A stretch of DNA of 64,000 nucleotides from Microvirga lotononidis (GTDB lineage Bacteria > Pseudomonadota > Alphaproteobacteria > Rhizobiales > Beijerinckiaceae). Each line of letters starts with the position of its first letter. Position 1 is the first letter of the stretch. The stretch is taken from contig NZ_CP141049.1 of NCBI RefSeq assembly GCF_034627025.1, positions 124,001 through 188,000 of the forward strand, read 5' to 3'. The notes below the pieces were generated by a model. The model saw only the letters and a program-made list of their open reading frames with translations, did not search any database and was not told the DNA's origin. Shown here piece by piece: positions 36,864-45,775 of this stretch. The position numbers and the translations under genes are program-made.

Positions 36864-37920
36864 CTAAAGCGCTTTTGATCTGGCCTTGAATCCATTGTAG
36901 TGGTCTGTGCGTTGACTGGGATATGGCCCAGGAGGCGAGCCATGTCCCAGGCCTATTCCGCGGATTTGCGTGAGCGCGTTCTGGTCGCCTGCGAACGCGG
37001 CGACCTTCCTCAGGTCGAGATCGCCCGCCGCTTCCAGGTTTGCCCGGCCACCGTGTCGAACTGGCGCCGCCAAGAACGCGAGGAAGGCCGGCGGGCTGCG
37101 AAGCCGCACAGCGGCGGCGTGCCCTCGCGCCTGGATGCGGCGGTTCTCGAGGTGCTGCGTCAGCTCGTGATCGAGGACAATGACGCACTGCTGCGCGAGT
37201 ACCGTGAGCGCCTGGCTGAGCGAACGGGCGTGACGGTGTGCTTGGCGGTGATCTGCGAGGCGCTCAAGCGCCTCAAGCTGCGTCCGAAAAAAAGACCCTT
37301 CGGGCGGCCGAGCAGGAGCGGCCCGAGGTTGCTGCCGAGCGTGAGGCTTACCGCCAGCAGATGAGCGCCCTTCCTGTCGAACGCTTGGTGTTCCTGGATG
37401 AGAGCGGGGTAACGACTAAGATGGCCCGCACTCATGCCAGAGCCCCGCGCGGGCAGCGGGCGTCCGGCTCGATCCCGCTGGGCTCCTGGCAGCGGCTGAC
37501 GGTCTTGGGTGCGCTCGCCTGTGAGGGCCTGGTTGCCACGATGAGCATCGAGGCCTCGACTTCTACCTCCGTGTTACTCGCCTATCTCGAGCAGATCCTG
37601 GTACCGGCTCTCAAACGCACCAAGCCGGATGCCATTCTGGTGATGGACAACCTGCGCCCGCACCACGCCATCGAAGTGCAGGACCTGCTCGATCGGGCTG
37701 GGATTGGACTGCTGTACCTGCCGCGCTACTCGCCCGAGTTCAACCCGATCGAGCACGCCTGGGCCAAGGTGAAAGAGCGGCTCAAGGCCAAAGCCGCACG
37801 CACTCTCGAAGCCTTGGAAGCAGAGCTCAAACCCGCCCTCGACAGCATCACCGCAAAAGATGCCCGAGGCTGGATCAGGCATGCCGGCTATGCTCTACAC
37901 TGAAACCAAAAGCGCTTTAG
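36864..37920 (+). mobile_element. IS630-family element, about 1.06 kb
   Basis: Inverted ends CTAAAGCGCTTTTG are found at 36864 and, inverted, at 37920. TA lies at 36865-36866 and 37918-37919, fitting TA target duplication. The IS701 insertion used the CTAA at its left edge. Confidence 0.8.
36942..37903 (+). CDS. IS630-family transposase in two overlapping frames
   Basis: Frame one, from ATG 36942 (MSQAYSADLRERVLVACERG), gives a winged-helix domain with FQVCPATVSNWRRQ. Frame two holds the DDE part: RLVFLDESGVTTKMART, DAILVMDNLRPHHAIEV and YLPRYSPEFNPIEHAWAKVK. The frames join by a -1 shift at CCGAAAAAAAGACC near 37290, reading KKKTLRAAEQERP. This A7G run is the kind used for programmed frameshifting in IS630 elements. 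Both parts are complete. Confidence 0.8.
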
Positions 37921-37990
37921 AATCCAGAAAACCTGCAATCCGCTGACAGAACGCAGGACAGCGGATGTGGGAGGGGCGTGGACCTGAGAC

Positions 37991-38686
37991 TTAGCTTGCC
38001 AACTTGACGAGCTGCGGCTCCCGCAGCATGTAGCCGCGGCCCCAGACCGTCTCGATGTAGTCCCTGTCACCTGAAGCCTCCGCGAGCTTCTTGCGCAGCT
38101 TGCAGATGAACACGTCGATGATCTTGATCTCCGGTTCATCCATTCCGCTATACAGATGATTGAGGAGCATCTCTTTGGTCAGCGTGTTGCCCTGGCGCTG
38201 AGCCAGGAACGCCAGGATCTTGTACTCGGTGCCGGTCAGGTTCACCCGGCGGCCTGCGATCTCAGCCTGTTGAGCCCGAGGGTTGATCGTCAGATCGCCG
38301 CATTGAAGGACGGCTTCGGTCTGGTCGGACGAGCGGCGGATGATGGCCTGCATGCGGGCGATGAGTTCATCCTTATGAAATGGCTTGGTGAGGTAATCAT
38401 CGGCGCCATAGCCGAGGCCGCTGACCTTGTTCTGGATACCGTCCAGGCCTGAGAGGATCAGGACAGGCGTGCTCACCTTGGCCAGCCGCAGCTGTCGCAG
38501 GACATCATAGCCTGACATGTCCGGGAGGTTGAGATCGAGCAGGATGATGTCGTAATCGGGGAGTTGGCCGAGATTGATGCCGTGCTCGCCTAGATCGGCC
38601 ACGGAGATTTGGACGTTGAGGCGCTGGAGCATGAGCTCAATACTCTGAGTGACAGAGATGTCATCCTCAATCAGCAACACCCGCAT
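37991..38686 (-). CDS. CtrA-family response regulator (second-copy type)
   Basis: The 231-residue OmpR-type regulator is very close to CtrA, the cell-cycle master regulator of alphaproteobacteria. The receiver begins MRVLLIEDD, has the phospho-acceptor Asp51 in [18 protein letters not shown] and the Lys in [12 protein letters not shown]. The winged helix keeps [20 protein letters not shown] and [15 protein letters not shown], the CtrA recognition region. The loop at [10 protein letters not shown] and the C-terminus [10 protein letters not shown] differ from typical housekeeping CtrA. Its position between IS elements suggests an accessory paralogue, which would bind the same TTAA-type sites. 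A hybrid input cannot be seen. Confidence 0.85.
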   Translation of the reverse strand: MRVLLIEDDISVTQSIELMLQRLNVQISVADLGEHGINLGQLPDYDIILLDLNLPDMSGYDVLRQLRLAKVSTPVLILSGLDGIQNKVSGLGYGADDYLTKPFHKDELIARMQAIIRRSSDQTEAVLQCGDLTINPRAQQAEIAGRRVNLTGTEYKILAFLAQRQGNTLTKEMLLNHLYSGMDEPEIKIIDVFICKLRKKLAEASGDRDYIETVWGRGYMLREPQLVKLAS

Positions 38687-39019
38687 CTCACCACCTCCCA
38701 GAGACCTCAGCTAATGTGAGGGAAGTATGCTCAACGAGGAGTTAACGCCGGTGGTACATCGACGCTTTCACTGCGCCGGCTCAGTTCCAGGGTTCAAGAA
38801 TTTAGTCGGGTAAATGATTCTGCTTGCAAACCTGCGACAGGAGGTCTGTAACCGGTGCCGTGGCAGGATCCTCTCACAGGAGGATCTCATACTGCTACCT
38901 TGTCTAGCTGAATGAGAACAGCTTCGGCTTGGACGATATCGATCGTGAGCAGATTTGGCTCCACAGTTCGTTCTATCAAGGAAGATCAGGCGCTGTAACG
39001 ATCCCAGGAAGACGTTTGA
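38687..39019. other. Leader of the CtrA-like gene and intergenic sequence
   Basis: No gene is recognised. It contains one copy of a 40-bp dispersed repeat at 38851-38890 and should hold the promoter of the CtrA-like gene. Confidence 0.4.
38851..38890 (+). repeat. Dispersed 40-bp repeat, copy 1
   Basis: It starts ACCGGTGCCGT and ends ACAGGAGGATCTCAT. It matches 45618-45657 at about 33 of 40 positions without gaps. Its role is unknown; it might be an IS end scar or a shared leader. Confidence 0.6.
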
Positions 39020-39361
39020 TCATCGATTCCGGCACTTTGGGCATGGGCGGCCGATCATACCTCGCGCCACATCATCCCCGCCATCGTCGAAGGCGGAAGC
39101 GTGGATCACGTAGCCTTCCGCTTCCACCCAGGCGATTATGAACGAGGGTGTCAGCGCAGCGCCGGAGCCGTCGAACATTGCGACACGGTCCTTATGCAAG
39201 GTGAAAGCAATCTTTCTGATCCGCGGCAGATCCACCACGGCGTTGGGGTATCGCGGAATAAAATCGACCGGCTCACGCAGATACTCTGTGTCGCCATAGG
39301 TCCAGTCGAACTGCGCGTTGTGCAGCAGGTGCCGCATCAGGGCGAAGCGCTCCGGTGTCAT
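39020..39361 (-). CDS. Hypothetical protein, 113 residues
   Basis: From ATG 39361 the product reads MTPERFALMRHLLHNAQFDW, a coherent mixed sequence with IRKIAFTLHKDRVAMFDGSG and a C-terminal GRPCPKCRNR that looks like half a zinc site. Its ATG overlaps the TGA of a preceding broken frame (39359-39450) that ends FTVYQCNIDQMEPAA. This suggests an older operon whose upstream gene has decayed. The family is not recognised. Confidence 0.4.
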   Translation of the reverse strand: MTPERFALMRHLLHNAQFDWTYGDTEYLREPVDFIPRYPNAVVDLPRIRKIAFTLHKDRVAMFDGSGAALTPSFIIAWVEAEGYVIHASAFDDGGDDVARGMIGRPCPKCRNR

Positions 39362-39640
39362 GCCGCCGGCTCCATCTGGTCGATGTTGCACTGGTAGACA
39401 GTGAAGGTGATCGCGACGATCAACGGGTTCTTCGACACCAACTGCGGTCTAATCTAGGTCACATATCCGAACGGCGGGTCGGCGACGTCAGATTCGACCC
39501 CTTATGCCTCGGCATCAGCCCGGTTGAGGTTCTGCAGTGGCTTCAACTTCACATCGGCGACGATCAGCGTCAAGCGCGAGGCTCAGCGGGCATGTGGATA
39601 GAGAGGCACGGCTTCTCTCCAGCCTAGATCAAGGACATTC
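39359..39640 (-). pseudogene. Decayed upstream gene remnant
   Basis: Short coding-like segments occur in different frames, LTLIVADVKLKPLQNLNRAD near 39540 and KNPLIVAITFTVYQCNID near 39400. Stop codons separate them. The last segment overlaps the next gene's start in ATGA. The identity is not recognised. Confidence 0.3.
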
Positions 39641-39772
39641 CCACCGGGCATAGCGCCGCTAACCATGGTCCTGATTAGGCCAGAAGCGCGCTGAAGGCTC
39701 CACCCGAGAAAGGCAATTGCTCCCCAACTACGCGTGGTTAATCTCCGATCCTCACACCGTGCTGAGGCTACC

Positions 39773-39868
39773 TCACCAGAAGTAGGAGATGCTGTAAGCA
39801 ATAAAGCCCCCTACGACGACAACAGCCGCTGTCTTCCAATGCTTCTGGATGTGTTCATGAAGTGTCAT
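39773..39868 (-). CDS. Predicted 31-residue membrane microprotein
   Basis: AAGGA lies seven bases before an ATG that opens MTLHEHIQKHWKTAAVVVVG followed by GFIAYSISYFW and a TGA. A short charged N-terminus leads into one hydrophobic helix, as in small inner-membrane proteins. It is too short for homology judgement; the start site is good. Confidence 0.5.
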   Translation of the reverse strand: MTLHEHIQKHWKTAAVVVVGGFIAYSISYFW

Positions 39869-40148
39869 TTCTAATCCTTTAAATCGGTCTTCGTTTCTTG
39901 TCATTCATCGCGAGTTTAACCATGCTAATTATGCTTGTCAGCTGTGTCGCAATGTTTGACCGAGGACAGAAAAATATAGAGGATCTCACATTCACTCACG
40001 CAGTGAGACGCTCGATCTGCTCAGCTAACGACAATTGCTGCTTGCCGGATTATGCTGCCTGCCCCTTCTAAGTTACTCGAATCAAACTTGCGGACACTGC
40101 GATTTTGACCTAGGTCGCGCGTGAGAAGCTTATAGCAGGACAAGTCCG

Positions 40149-40589
40149 ATGAGCTCTGTTCGACCAGCGCGCCTCAGCGACACGGATACCCTTTTCGCAA
40201 TCTGGCTTCGGGCGGTGCGGGCGACGCATCTCTTCCTGAGCGAGGCTGACATCGATTTCTACTCCGGGCTCGTCCGCACTGAGTACCTGCCCCAAGCCCT
40301 CCTCTGGGTCGCAGTTGATGATGAAGACCGGCCTCTCGGCTTCATGGGTATGACAGAGGACAAGATCGATGCCCTGTTTGTCGCGCCGGAGCAGCATGGC
40401 AAAGGAGTGGGGCGTGCGCTCGTCGCGTATGCGCGCCAGATGGCGCCGAATCTGTCCGTTGACGTCAACGAGCAGAATGAGGGCGCGCGGTCCTTCTACC
40501 GGCGGATGGGATTTCGGGAGGTAGGCCGATCCGAGCGGGATGATCGCGGCCGTGCCTTTCCCATCGTCCATTTGATCCTGGAAGACTAG
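40149..40589 (+). CDS. GNAT-family N-acetyltransferase
   Basis: The 146-residue protein has the GNAT fold: an N-terminal RPARLSDTDTLFAIWLRAV, the strand LPQALLWVAVDDEDRPLGFM, and the acetyl-CoA loop VAPEQHGKGVGRALVAYAR (Q/RxxGxG/A motif). The C-terminal NEGARSFYRRMGFREVGRS is also typical. It resembles YjaB/PhnO-like acetyltransferases. The acceptor is unknown. It is convergent with the small membrane protein gene at 40592. Confidence 0.9.
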   Translation: MSSVRPARLSDTDTLFAIWLRAVRATHLFLSEADIDFYSGLVRTEYLPQALLWVAVDDEDRPLGFMGMTEDKIDALFVAPEQHGKGVGRALVAYARQMAPNLSVDVNEQNEGARSFYRRMGFREVGRSERDDRGRAFPIVHLILED

Positions 40590-40591
40590 GC

Positions 40592-40798
40592 TCAGGCTCT
40601 TGCCCGGGCTGCCAATGTCCTGCGCCACTCCATGGCAGCCGCTTGTCTGCGCCACCTGATCACCGGCACCAGGACAGTCGCCAAGAGCATCACGACGGCT
40701 GATCCGATCCACGGAAGCAACTCGGGTGATGCAATGAGGGTTTGCAACTCCAACAGAACATTGGTTGCAGGTTGGAGCATCTCGAACAGATTGATCAT
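40592..40798 (-). CDS. Small membrane protein, 68 residues
   Basis: ATG 40798 follows AAGG at five bases. Residues ~22-45 (LPWIGSAVVMLLATVLVPVI) form one membrane span, and the C-terminus RWRRQAAAMEWRRTLAARAR is strongly basic, suggesting a cytoplasmic tail. The family is not recognised. A longer frame exists but its N-terminal part lacks support. Confidence 0.5.
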   Translation of the reverse strand: MINLFEMLQPATNVLLELQTLIASPELLPWIGSAVVMLLATVLVPVIRWRRQAAAMEWRRTLAARARA

Positions 40799-41145
40799 CG
40801 TCGCCTTGGTTCTGTCTGCATTTTCAGGTGGATTTGCACCTTCAGTCTCCAGAGCAGCCAAGGCGGTCAATCTGCATCCTTCGCTGCGTTGAAGATGATG
40901 CCTGCCCACCTCCGCATGTGTGCTCGCCCCATCAGCCACGATGAGAGTGGTATGGTTAACGACGGATTAAGGACGCCTCTCCCAGTTCGATTGGATCATC
41001 ATCCTCAACAACATCCATGCTCATGTCCGTGTTTCCACATCTGAGCAACGCGAGGTGTAGGTTCGGCTCCAGCTTGTGCTGGAGGCAGCGGCGGTTCGCC
41101 TATGCCAGGCTGCCGGCTCCCAGCCCAATAAAGCAACAATACTCC
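40799..41145. other. Intergenic, no gene recognised
   Basis: No convincing frame, RNA or repeat was seen. Confidence 0.4.
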
Positions 41146-41421
41146 TTATGAAACCGATGTCGTTGCTTCTTCCCTCTGAGAGGCGGTTGGGCCTGCCTCA
41201 ACCAGACGCGCGAACTCGGACCACGTGCTGTCGGTCGCATCAAGCACCCTTTGGATCGTCTCGGCACTGGGCCAGTGTGGCCGCCCGTGCCCGTCGACCC
41301 GCTTGGACCGGTTGAAGGCTGTGGCGTCCATACCGGCAGATTTGGCCAGCCCGAAGGTGCTCAGCCCAGCGCGGTGGGCCATGACATCGATGGCGTCCCA
41401 GACTCTCTGGTGGCTGTCCAT
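41146..41421 (-). CDS. Helix-turn-helix (XRE/LexA-like N-terminal) protein
   Basis: The 91-residue product from ATG 41421 carries a helix-turn-helix: GLSTFGLAKSAGMDATAFNR followed by SKRVDGHGRPHWPSAETIQR and VLDATDSTWSEFARLV. The same arrangement forms the DNA-binding half of S24/LexA-type repressors in alphaproteobacteria; the protease half is absent. It could be a truncated repressor or a stand-alone regulator. Confidence 0.7.
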   Translation of the reverse strand: MDSHQRVWDAIDVMAHRAGLSTFGLAKSAGMDATAFNRSKRVDGHGRPHWPSAETIQRVLDATDSTWSEFARLVEAGPTASQREEATTSVS

Positions 41422-41591
41422 ACGTTCATTCCATCCTGCCCCCGGCGTGGAAGGTCCTGCACGTGCAGGCGAAGGGGGTAACGCATCCCTCCTCAAGCTC
41501 GGAATAGCCATCATTGGCAAGGCCATCGGGCTCATCACCTTCCGGTCACACTCGGCCGCCATCATCCCTCTGTGTGGCAGGGAGAGCTTTC

Positions 41592-41828
41592 ATGGCGGCA
41601 GAGCGCTTTTCAGACGAGGAAATCACCGCTCGAGCCCAGCGGCTCGCCGATGAACAGGGGCCGGGCTGGGAGCAGATCCTCGCTGACGAGCGGGCCGGCA
41701 AGGACACTGCGGAACTCCGGTACTGGCGCGGGCTTGCCCTGCAGCAGCTCGAGGCTGAGCAGCCCACCTTCCCGCCGACCGTCCTGGAGGTTGAGGACAG
41801 CTCACCGAAGACAGTCGGTCTTGATTAA
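41592..41828 (+). CDS. Hypothetical protein, 78 residues
   Basis: From ATG 41592 the product is acidic, starts MAAERFSDEEITARAQRLAD and contains RYWRGLALQQLEAEQ. It is divergent from the helix-turn-helix gene. The family is unknown, but amino acid use is protein-like. Confidence 0.45.
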   Translation: MAAERFSDEEITARAQRLADEQGPGWEQILADERAGKDTAELRYWRGLALQQLEAEQPTFPPTVLEVEDSSPKTVGLD

Positions 41829-42141
41829 GCGAAGTTGGGACGCCGGAGCTACCTACCACGGCCGCCGCAGGAACACCGACAACAGGCTGTTGGCCGTCAC
41901 CGGCCCCAAGACCGAGGCCCCGTTCATCGGGAGAATTCATAACGATATACCAATGATACTGGAGTAGCATTGCAGTCCGAGTGTCGCTAGCCGCTTTGGG
42001 CGAAATGGTCGTGAACATGTCATTCAATGGCGTTAGTGATCTCGGGCTGGGGCAGGTCTGCCGCGGACTGCGACTTCGTTGTGCGGAACTGAAAGCGACC
42101 GCTAAGGCTTAACGGCAGTGGTTTAATGCGCCGGGGGCCAC
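41829..42141. other. Intergenic, no gene recognised
   Basis: No feature is supported here. Confidence 0.4.
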
Positions 42142-42555
42142 ATGACAGAAGATGAAATAGAGGCGGTTGCAGCCGAGCTTGCAAGAGCAGGGGGCCTGTC
42201 CTGGCATGCGGGGAATGAGCAGGGTCCTCTGAAACTCGTCATGAGCCGGTACCGCGACCGAGCCCGTCTCGTCATTGCTGCGCTCGAACGCGTGCGGGCA
42301 GCCAAGCAAAACATCGCTCCTGCACCAGATGCCGGTGAGCCGCTCGATACAGGCGCAATCGTCATCTCTGAAGACTCTTTGTCCGATCGTCTCGCCGCTG
42401 GCAGTCTCGTCCTGTACCGACCTCCAGGCGACCGGAGAACCTACCCGTGCCGGGTTGAGAGCGTGGAAGGAGGCCGCGCTTACCTCGTTCCCGCACTCCC
42501 GACCTGTACCGGCTGGGTGGAACTCGACACTGTCTCATACCCAGCAATCCAGTAA
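42142..42555 (+). CDS. Hypothetical protein, 137 residues
   Basis: The product starts MTEDEIEAVAAELARAGGLS and has an N-terminal helical part (residues 1-55), a linker, and a beta-rich C-terminal part with GSLVLYRPPGDRRTYPCRVE and VPALPTCTGWVELDTVSYP. The C-terminal half could be a small SH3-like barrel. No family is recognised. It lies 14 bases before a DUF6894-type gene in the same direction, suggesting co-transcription. Confidence 0.5.
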   Translation: MTEDEIEAVAAELARAGGLSWHAGNEQGPLKLVMSRYRDRARLVIAALERVRAAKQNIAPAPDAGEPLDTGAIVISEDSLSDRLAAGSLVLYRPPGDRRTYPCRVESVEGGRAYLVPALPTCTGWVELDTVSYPAIQ

Positions 42556-42568
42556 GGCGGGCCAACCC

Positions 42569-42904
42569 GTGACAACCATCATCAAGAACAAGCCGATGTC
42601 GCCTGAGGGCCTTGGCGCCACCATACCGTCAGCGGATTCCTGGCACGAGGCCTCGCCGGCTCGGCCAGTTCCAGCCCGCTACTACTTCAACCTCACGGAT
42701 GGCGATGACCGGATTCCTGATGAAGAGGGCATCGTGGCGTCCAGCATCCAGGCGGCGGTGGTCTCCGCCCTGGAAGCTGTCGAGGAGCTTCGTGCCCAGA
42801 TGCCCACAAGGTCCGGCGAGTGGCGGGGATGGCGCCTGGAGATCGTGGATGTCTCTGGACGGGCCATCCAAGTGATCCCTCTGGATTTACTCTCGGCTCA
42901 TTGA
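42569..42904 (+). CDS. DUF6894-type protein
   Basis: The core ARYYFNLTDGDDRIPDEEGI, then SSIQAAVVSALEAVEELRAQ and WRLEIVDVSGRAIQVIPLDL, matches the small DUF6894 family that is abundant in Methylobacteriaceae and other rhizobia. A relative is encoded at 53253-53624. GTG 42569 is taken because AAGG lies upstream; ATG 42596 is an alternative. The function is unknown. Confidence 0.7.
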   Translation: MTTIIKNKPMSPEGLGATIPSADSWHEASPARPVPARYYFNLTDGDDRIPDEEGIVASSIQAAVVSALEAVEELRAQMPTRSGEWRGWRLEIVDVSGRAIQVIPLDLLSAH

Positions 42905-42978
42905 TCAAATCTGGGACGAACTGCCGTAATGGCTATGCCCAGATCTTGAACAGCAATGAGCCCCTGCCCTTCAGGCTC

Positions 42979-43401
42979 TCACTGCCCATAAGTCCTTTTG
43001 AACTCTGCCGTGAGCGTGCGCTCGAGCTCCCGTGTCAAAGGAATCGGGTTAGCGCGGTTCCAGGCGCGCTGATGCCGCTGAATGAAGCGCTTCCGGGTGC
43101 GCTTGACCTCGCTTGGAAGGTGAGCCGCCAGAGGTACGAAGCTGCGACGCAGCTGAAGCTCCGTTCTCTTCCTGGACGGCAGAGCAGCCTCCACGGCTTG
43201 GGCCGTGGCGATATCGTCCGGTGTTGGATCTGGATAGCGTGACATTGCATCCTCCTCGATTTGGAGGAAGGCCTGGTGCTGCGCTGCGTAGTAGTATTTC
43301 AAGCCTGGGGTATGTTCCAGCAGGTACGCCTCGCATGCCTCATCCCAGTCTTCCTGCCTGTGCCTCGTCAGCGGAGCCTGTTTGCCCGGATCGTTCGTCA
43401 T
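42979..43401 (-). CDS. Hypothetical protein, 140 residues
   Basis: From ATG 43401 the product is highly charged: MTNDPGKQAPLTRHRQEDWD, YYAAQHQAFLQIEEDAMSRY, and a basic C-terminal half EVKRTRKRFIQRHQRAWNRA. The pattern suggests a nucleic-acid-binding or phage/plasmid-type protein, but no domain is recognised. Confidence 0.5.
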   Translation of the reverse strand: MTNDPGKQAPLTRHRQEDWDEACEAYLLEHTPGLKYYYAAQHQAFLQIEEDAMSRYPDPTPDDIATAQAVEAALPSRKRTELQLRRSFVPLAAHLPSEVKRTRKRFIQRHQRAWNRANPIPLTRELERTLTAEFKRTYGQ

Positions 43402-43517
43402 GGAGTGATAGCCTTTCCAACGTTTGTTTGACCAGGTGGAGGAGGCAAATTGCGGCGGGATGAGACAGTTCTCTCCACCTCTAAAGCGCATGCCGGATCA
43501 ACTCTCATCGCCGCGGC

Positions 43518-43769
43518 TCAGCGCCGACGAGCCTGCACCAAGTAGGCTGGAACGGTTGTCTCTCCGAGAGCTTTGCACGCCTCCAAACGATGCAGTCCCT
43601 CGACGAGGACAAACCGCTGACCGTCAGGCCGCACGAGAATAGGGGTCTCCTGCCCCTTTTCCATCATGCTCTCGGCCAAAGCCTCAACGTTCTGTGCGTC
43701 CAGGGTTTGTCGGCGCTTCACAGGCACATAGACATCGTGGATCGAAAGGGTCTGCTTCTTCAATACCAT
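43518..43769 (-). CDS. ParB/Srx-domain protein, 83 residues
   Basis: The product is a minimal ParB N-terminal (ParB/sulfiredoxin) domain: IHDVYVPVKRRQTLDAQNVE, ALAESMMEKGQETPILVRPD and the box VLVEGLHRLEACKALGETTV, in which EGLHR corresponds to the CTP-binding GERR/GHRR motif. There is no helix-turn-helix or dimer domain, so it is not a partition ParB. Stand-alone proteins of this kind occur near mobile elements. Confidence 0.8.
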   Translation of the reverse strand: MVLKKQTLSIHDVYVPVKRRQTLDAQNVEALAESMMEKGQETPILVRPDGQRFVLVEGLHRLEACKALGETTVPAYLVQARRR

Positions 43770-44107
43770 CCCGACTGCTCCTGCGTTGGGTTCATGCCTG
43801 ATGGAAGCTTAGGCGCGGCGAGTCAGCTTGCCTAGCGACATACATCTCCAGGATCGTTCAAGCTCATCCCACAGTCATGGGAAGGCAACGGTAATGAAGA
43901 CTGCTGATAAGCACAGGTTCAGACAGATTTCATGATTCAGCTGTGACGATACCGAATGTCCACCCCATTCCTAGTGAGACGGCCGGTACAAGGTTGTTGG
44001 GGAAAGACGTATCGCAGGGGCATCGCCCATGCTCATCGTCGAAGATGTCGAAGCGGCTACAAAACTCGCTCAAGGCTGTTTTGTGAAACCGAGGCTGTCG
44101 GAACGGG
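43770..44107. other. Intergenic, no gene recognised
   Basis: No feature is supported here. Confidence 0.4.
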
Positions 44108-44290
44108 TTAGCGTCGCTTCTTAAGCGCTTTTCGTGCCCCTCGTTCCGTGATCCGTTGTGAGGGTGCGAACGGATCATGACCAAGGCGTTTCTGAAACCC
44201 CTCCAACGTCTGCTCTCTGGCCAGGATTTGCCGTAGCTCTTCGAGAGCAGGGTGCAGGGCATGGTCGGCGTCGGGCTTCGTCTTGCTCAT
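44108..44290 (-). CDS. Hypothetical protein, 60 residues
   Basis: From ATG 44290 the product is MSKTKPDADHALHPALEELR followed by QILAREQTLEGFQKRLGHDP and a basic end ARKALKKRR. A TTG start at 44365 would add 25 residues. There is no recognised domain and no good ribosome binding site, so support is limited. Confidence 0.35.
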   Translation of the reverse strand: MSKTKPDADHALHPALEELRQILAREQTLEGFQKRLGHDPFAPSQRITERGARKALKKRR

Positions 44291-44486
44291 GCGCGATGCC
44301 GTTTGCTGGAGGCGCAAGATCTCTTGCGAAGATAAGGCGAACCGGCTCGTCACGACGCCAAACAAGTTCCCGCTAAAATCCTAACAAATTCTTTATCTTC
44401 TTTGTTGTCGCTCACTATCATCATGAAGTGGAGGACGGGTCTTTATGAGCATGAGACTGCCCGCGAGAATCGAGCGCAATCCCTAT

Positions 44487-45606
44487 TTATTGATCCGGTC
44501 CTCATTGTCTTGAGCATGCGGCGTAGCGGACGGGTTTGTGGCTGAAATAGCTTCGGACGCGCCGGGGCGATTTCGAGAGGCGACGCATATGGCTGACCGT
44601 TGCCCGCTTGAGCTGCTGTTTGCTGCGCGCGGGCGCCTGGCGGGTGACAACCTGCTTCAGGTCGGCGTTCAGGCACTCCTCCGGGTTCAGCTCCGGGCTG
44701 TAAGCCGGCAGGTAGAAGACCTCGATCTTCGCCCGATGCGCGGTAAGCCAGTCGCGGACCCGGGCGGCGCGATGCACCCGCAGCCGGTCCAGGATCAGGA
44801 ACACCTTGCGCTTTGCCTCGCGGATCAGGCGTTGCAGGAAACGGATCAAGATTGCGGCATTCACCGCCGCGTCGACAATCATCCAGCGCAAGGCGCCGCG
44901 ATTGCTCACCGCCGCGATCAGGCTCAGCCCGGCGCGCCGATGGCAGACCCGGATCACCGGCGTCCGGCCCCGGGGCGCATAGCCGCGGCCGCGCACGTCG
45001 TCGGCGCGCAGACCGGTTTCGTCACCCCAGAAGATGGTGCCCCGCGCCTGCCGGGCCGCCGCGACGATGGCCGGGTACTCCCGCCGCAGCCAGTGCCGCA
45101 CCGCGGCCGGGTTCTGCTCGTACGCCCGCCGGAGCGGCTTCTGCGCGGTGAAGCCCCAGCGCGCCAGATACTTGCCCACGGTTCGCACGGCCAGCGCAAT
45201 CCCACAGCGCTGCCAGATCACCGCACGCACCGCCGCCCGGCTCCACAGGGCGAACGGCAGGTCCAGTTCGTCCGGGGTGTGCCGGCAGATCAGGCGCTGA
45301 ATCTCGGCCTCCTGGGCGGCATCCAGCAGCCGTTGCTCATCCGGCTTGCGCCCGCGTGGCTTGCTCACCAGCCCCTGCGCGCCCTCGGCCGCAAACCGCT
45401 GGCAGATGTCGAAGACCCCGGTTGGCGACAGCCCAACCTGGGCCGCGATCGCCCGGTAGGTCAGCCCGCGCTCCCGGAGCCCAATGACTTGCCGCCGGCG
45501 CTCCTCTTGAGCCGCCGCCGGCAGCTTGCGCATGTCCACGTGCTTCATGCTGATGAAGCTGGAGCCAACCAAGACCCTTTCAAGACAATGAGGACCGGCT
45601 CAATAA
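44487..45606 (-). mobile_element. IS630-family element, 1,120 bp
   Basis: Inverted ends of at least 26 bp share TTATTGA, one mismatch, then CCGGTCCTCATTGTCTTGA. They bound a single-frame transposase gene. The element is complete. Confidence 0.85.
44502..45548 (-). CDS. IS630-family transposase (single frame)
   Basis: The 348-residue product has an N-terminal winged helix (GLTYRAIAAQVGLSPTGVFD, ICQRFAAEGAQGLVSKPRGR) and a DDE domain: TIFWGDETGLRADDVRG (first Asp), KVFLILDRLRVHRAARV (second Asp) and FYLPAYSPELNPEECLNADL (Glu). It needs no frameshift, unlike the other two IS630 elements here. Start 45548 is one of several possible; none has a strong ribosome binding site. Confidence 0.88.
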   Translation of the reverse strand: MKHVDMRKLPAAAQEERRRQVIGLRERGLTYRAIAAQVGLSPTGVFDICQRFAAEGAQGLVSKPRGRKPDEQRLLDAAQEAEIQRLICRHTPDELDLPFALWSRAAVRAVIWQRCGIALAVRTVGKYLARWGFTAQKPLRRAYEQNPAAVRHWLRREYPAIVAAARQARGTIFWGDETGLRADDVRGRGYAPRGRTPVIRVCHRRAGLSLIAAVSNRGALRWMIVDAAVNAAILIRFLQRLIREAKRKVFLILDRLRVHRAARVRDWLTAHRAKIEVFYLPAYSPELNPEECLNADLKQVVTRQAPARSKQQLKRATVSHMRRLSKSPRRVRSYFSHKPVRYAACSRQ

Positions 45607-45617
45607 TGTAAGTTGCA

Positions 45618-45657
45618 ACCGATGCCGTACTAGGATTTTCACACAGGAGGATCTCAC
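45618..45657 (+). repeat. Dispersed 40-bp repeat, copy 2
   Basis: This is the partner of 38851-38890. It lies 11 bases beyond the right end of the IS630 element. Confidence 0.6.
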
Positions 45658-45775
45658 GCGTGCAAGGCTGCATGAGGTGCCTGTTCAGTTGTGACTCAAT
45701 TTTAGACAGCCAGACAGTTTGGCACCTCCTCCCTGCGGTTGGGCGGAGAGCTGGCCATGGCCGCTGGGATGTTAT

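Noticed and set aside
44538..45611. 357-codon plus-strand frame
   Set aside because: It is antisense to the IS630 transposase gene.
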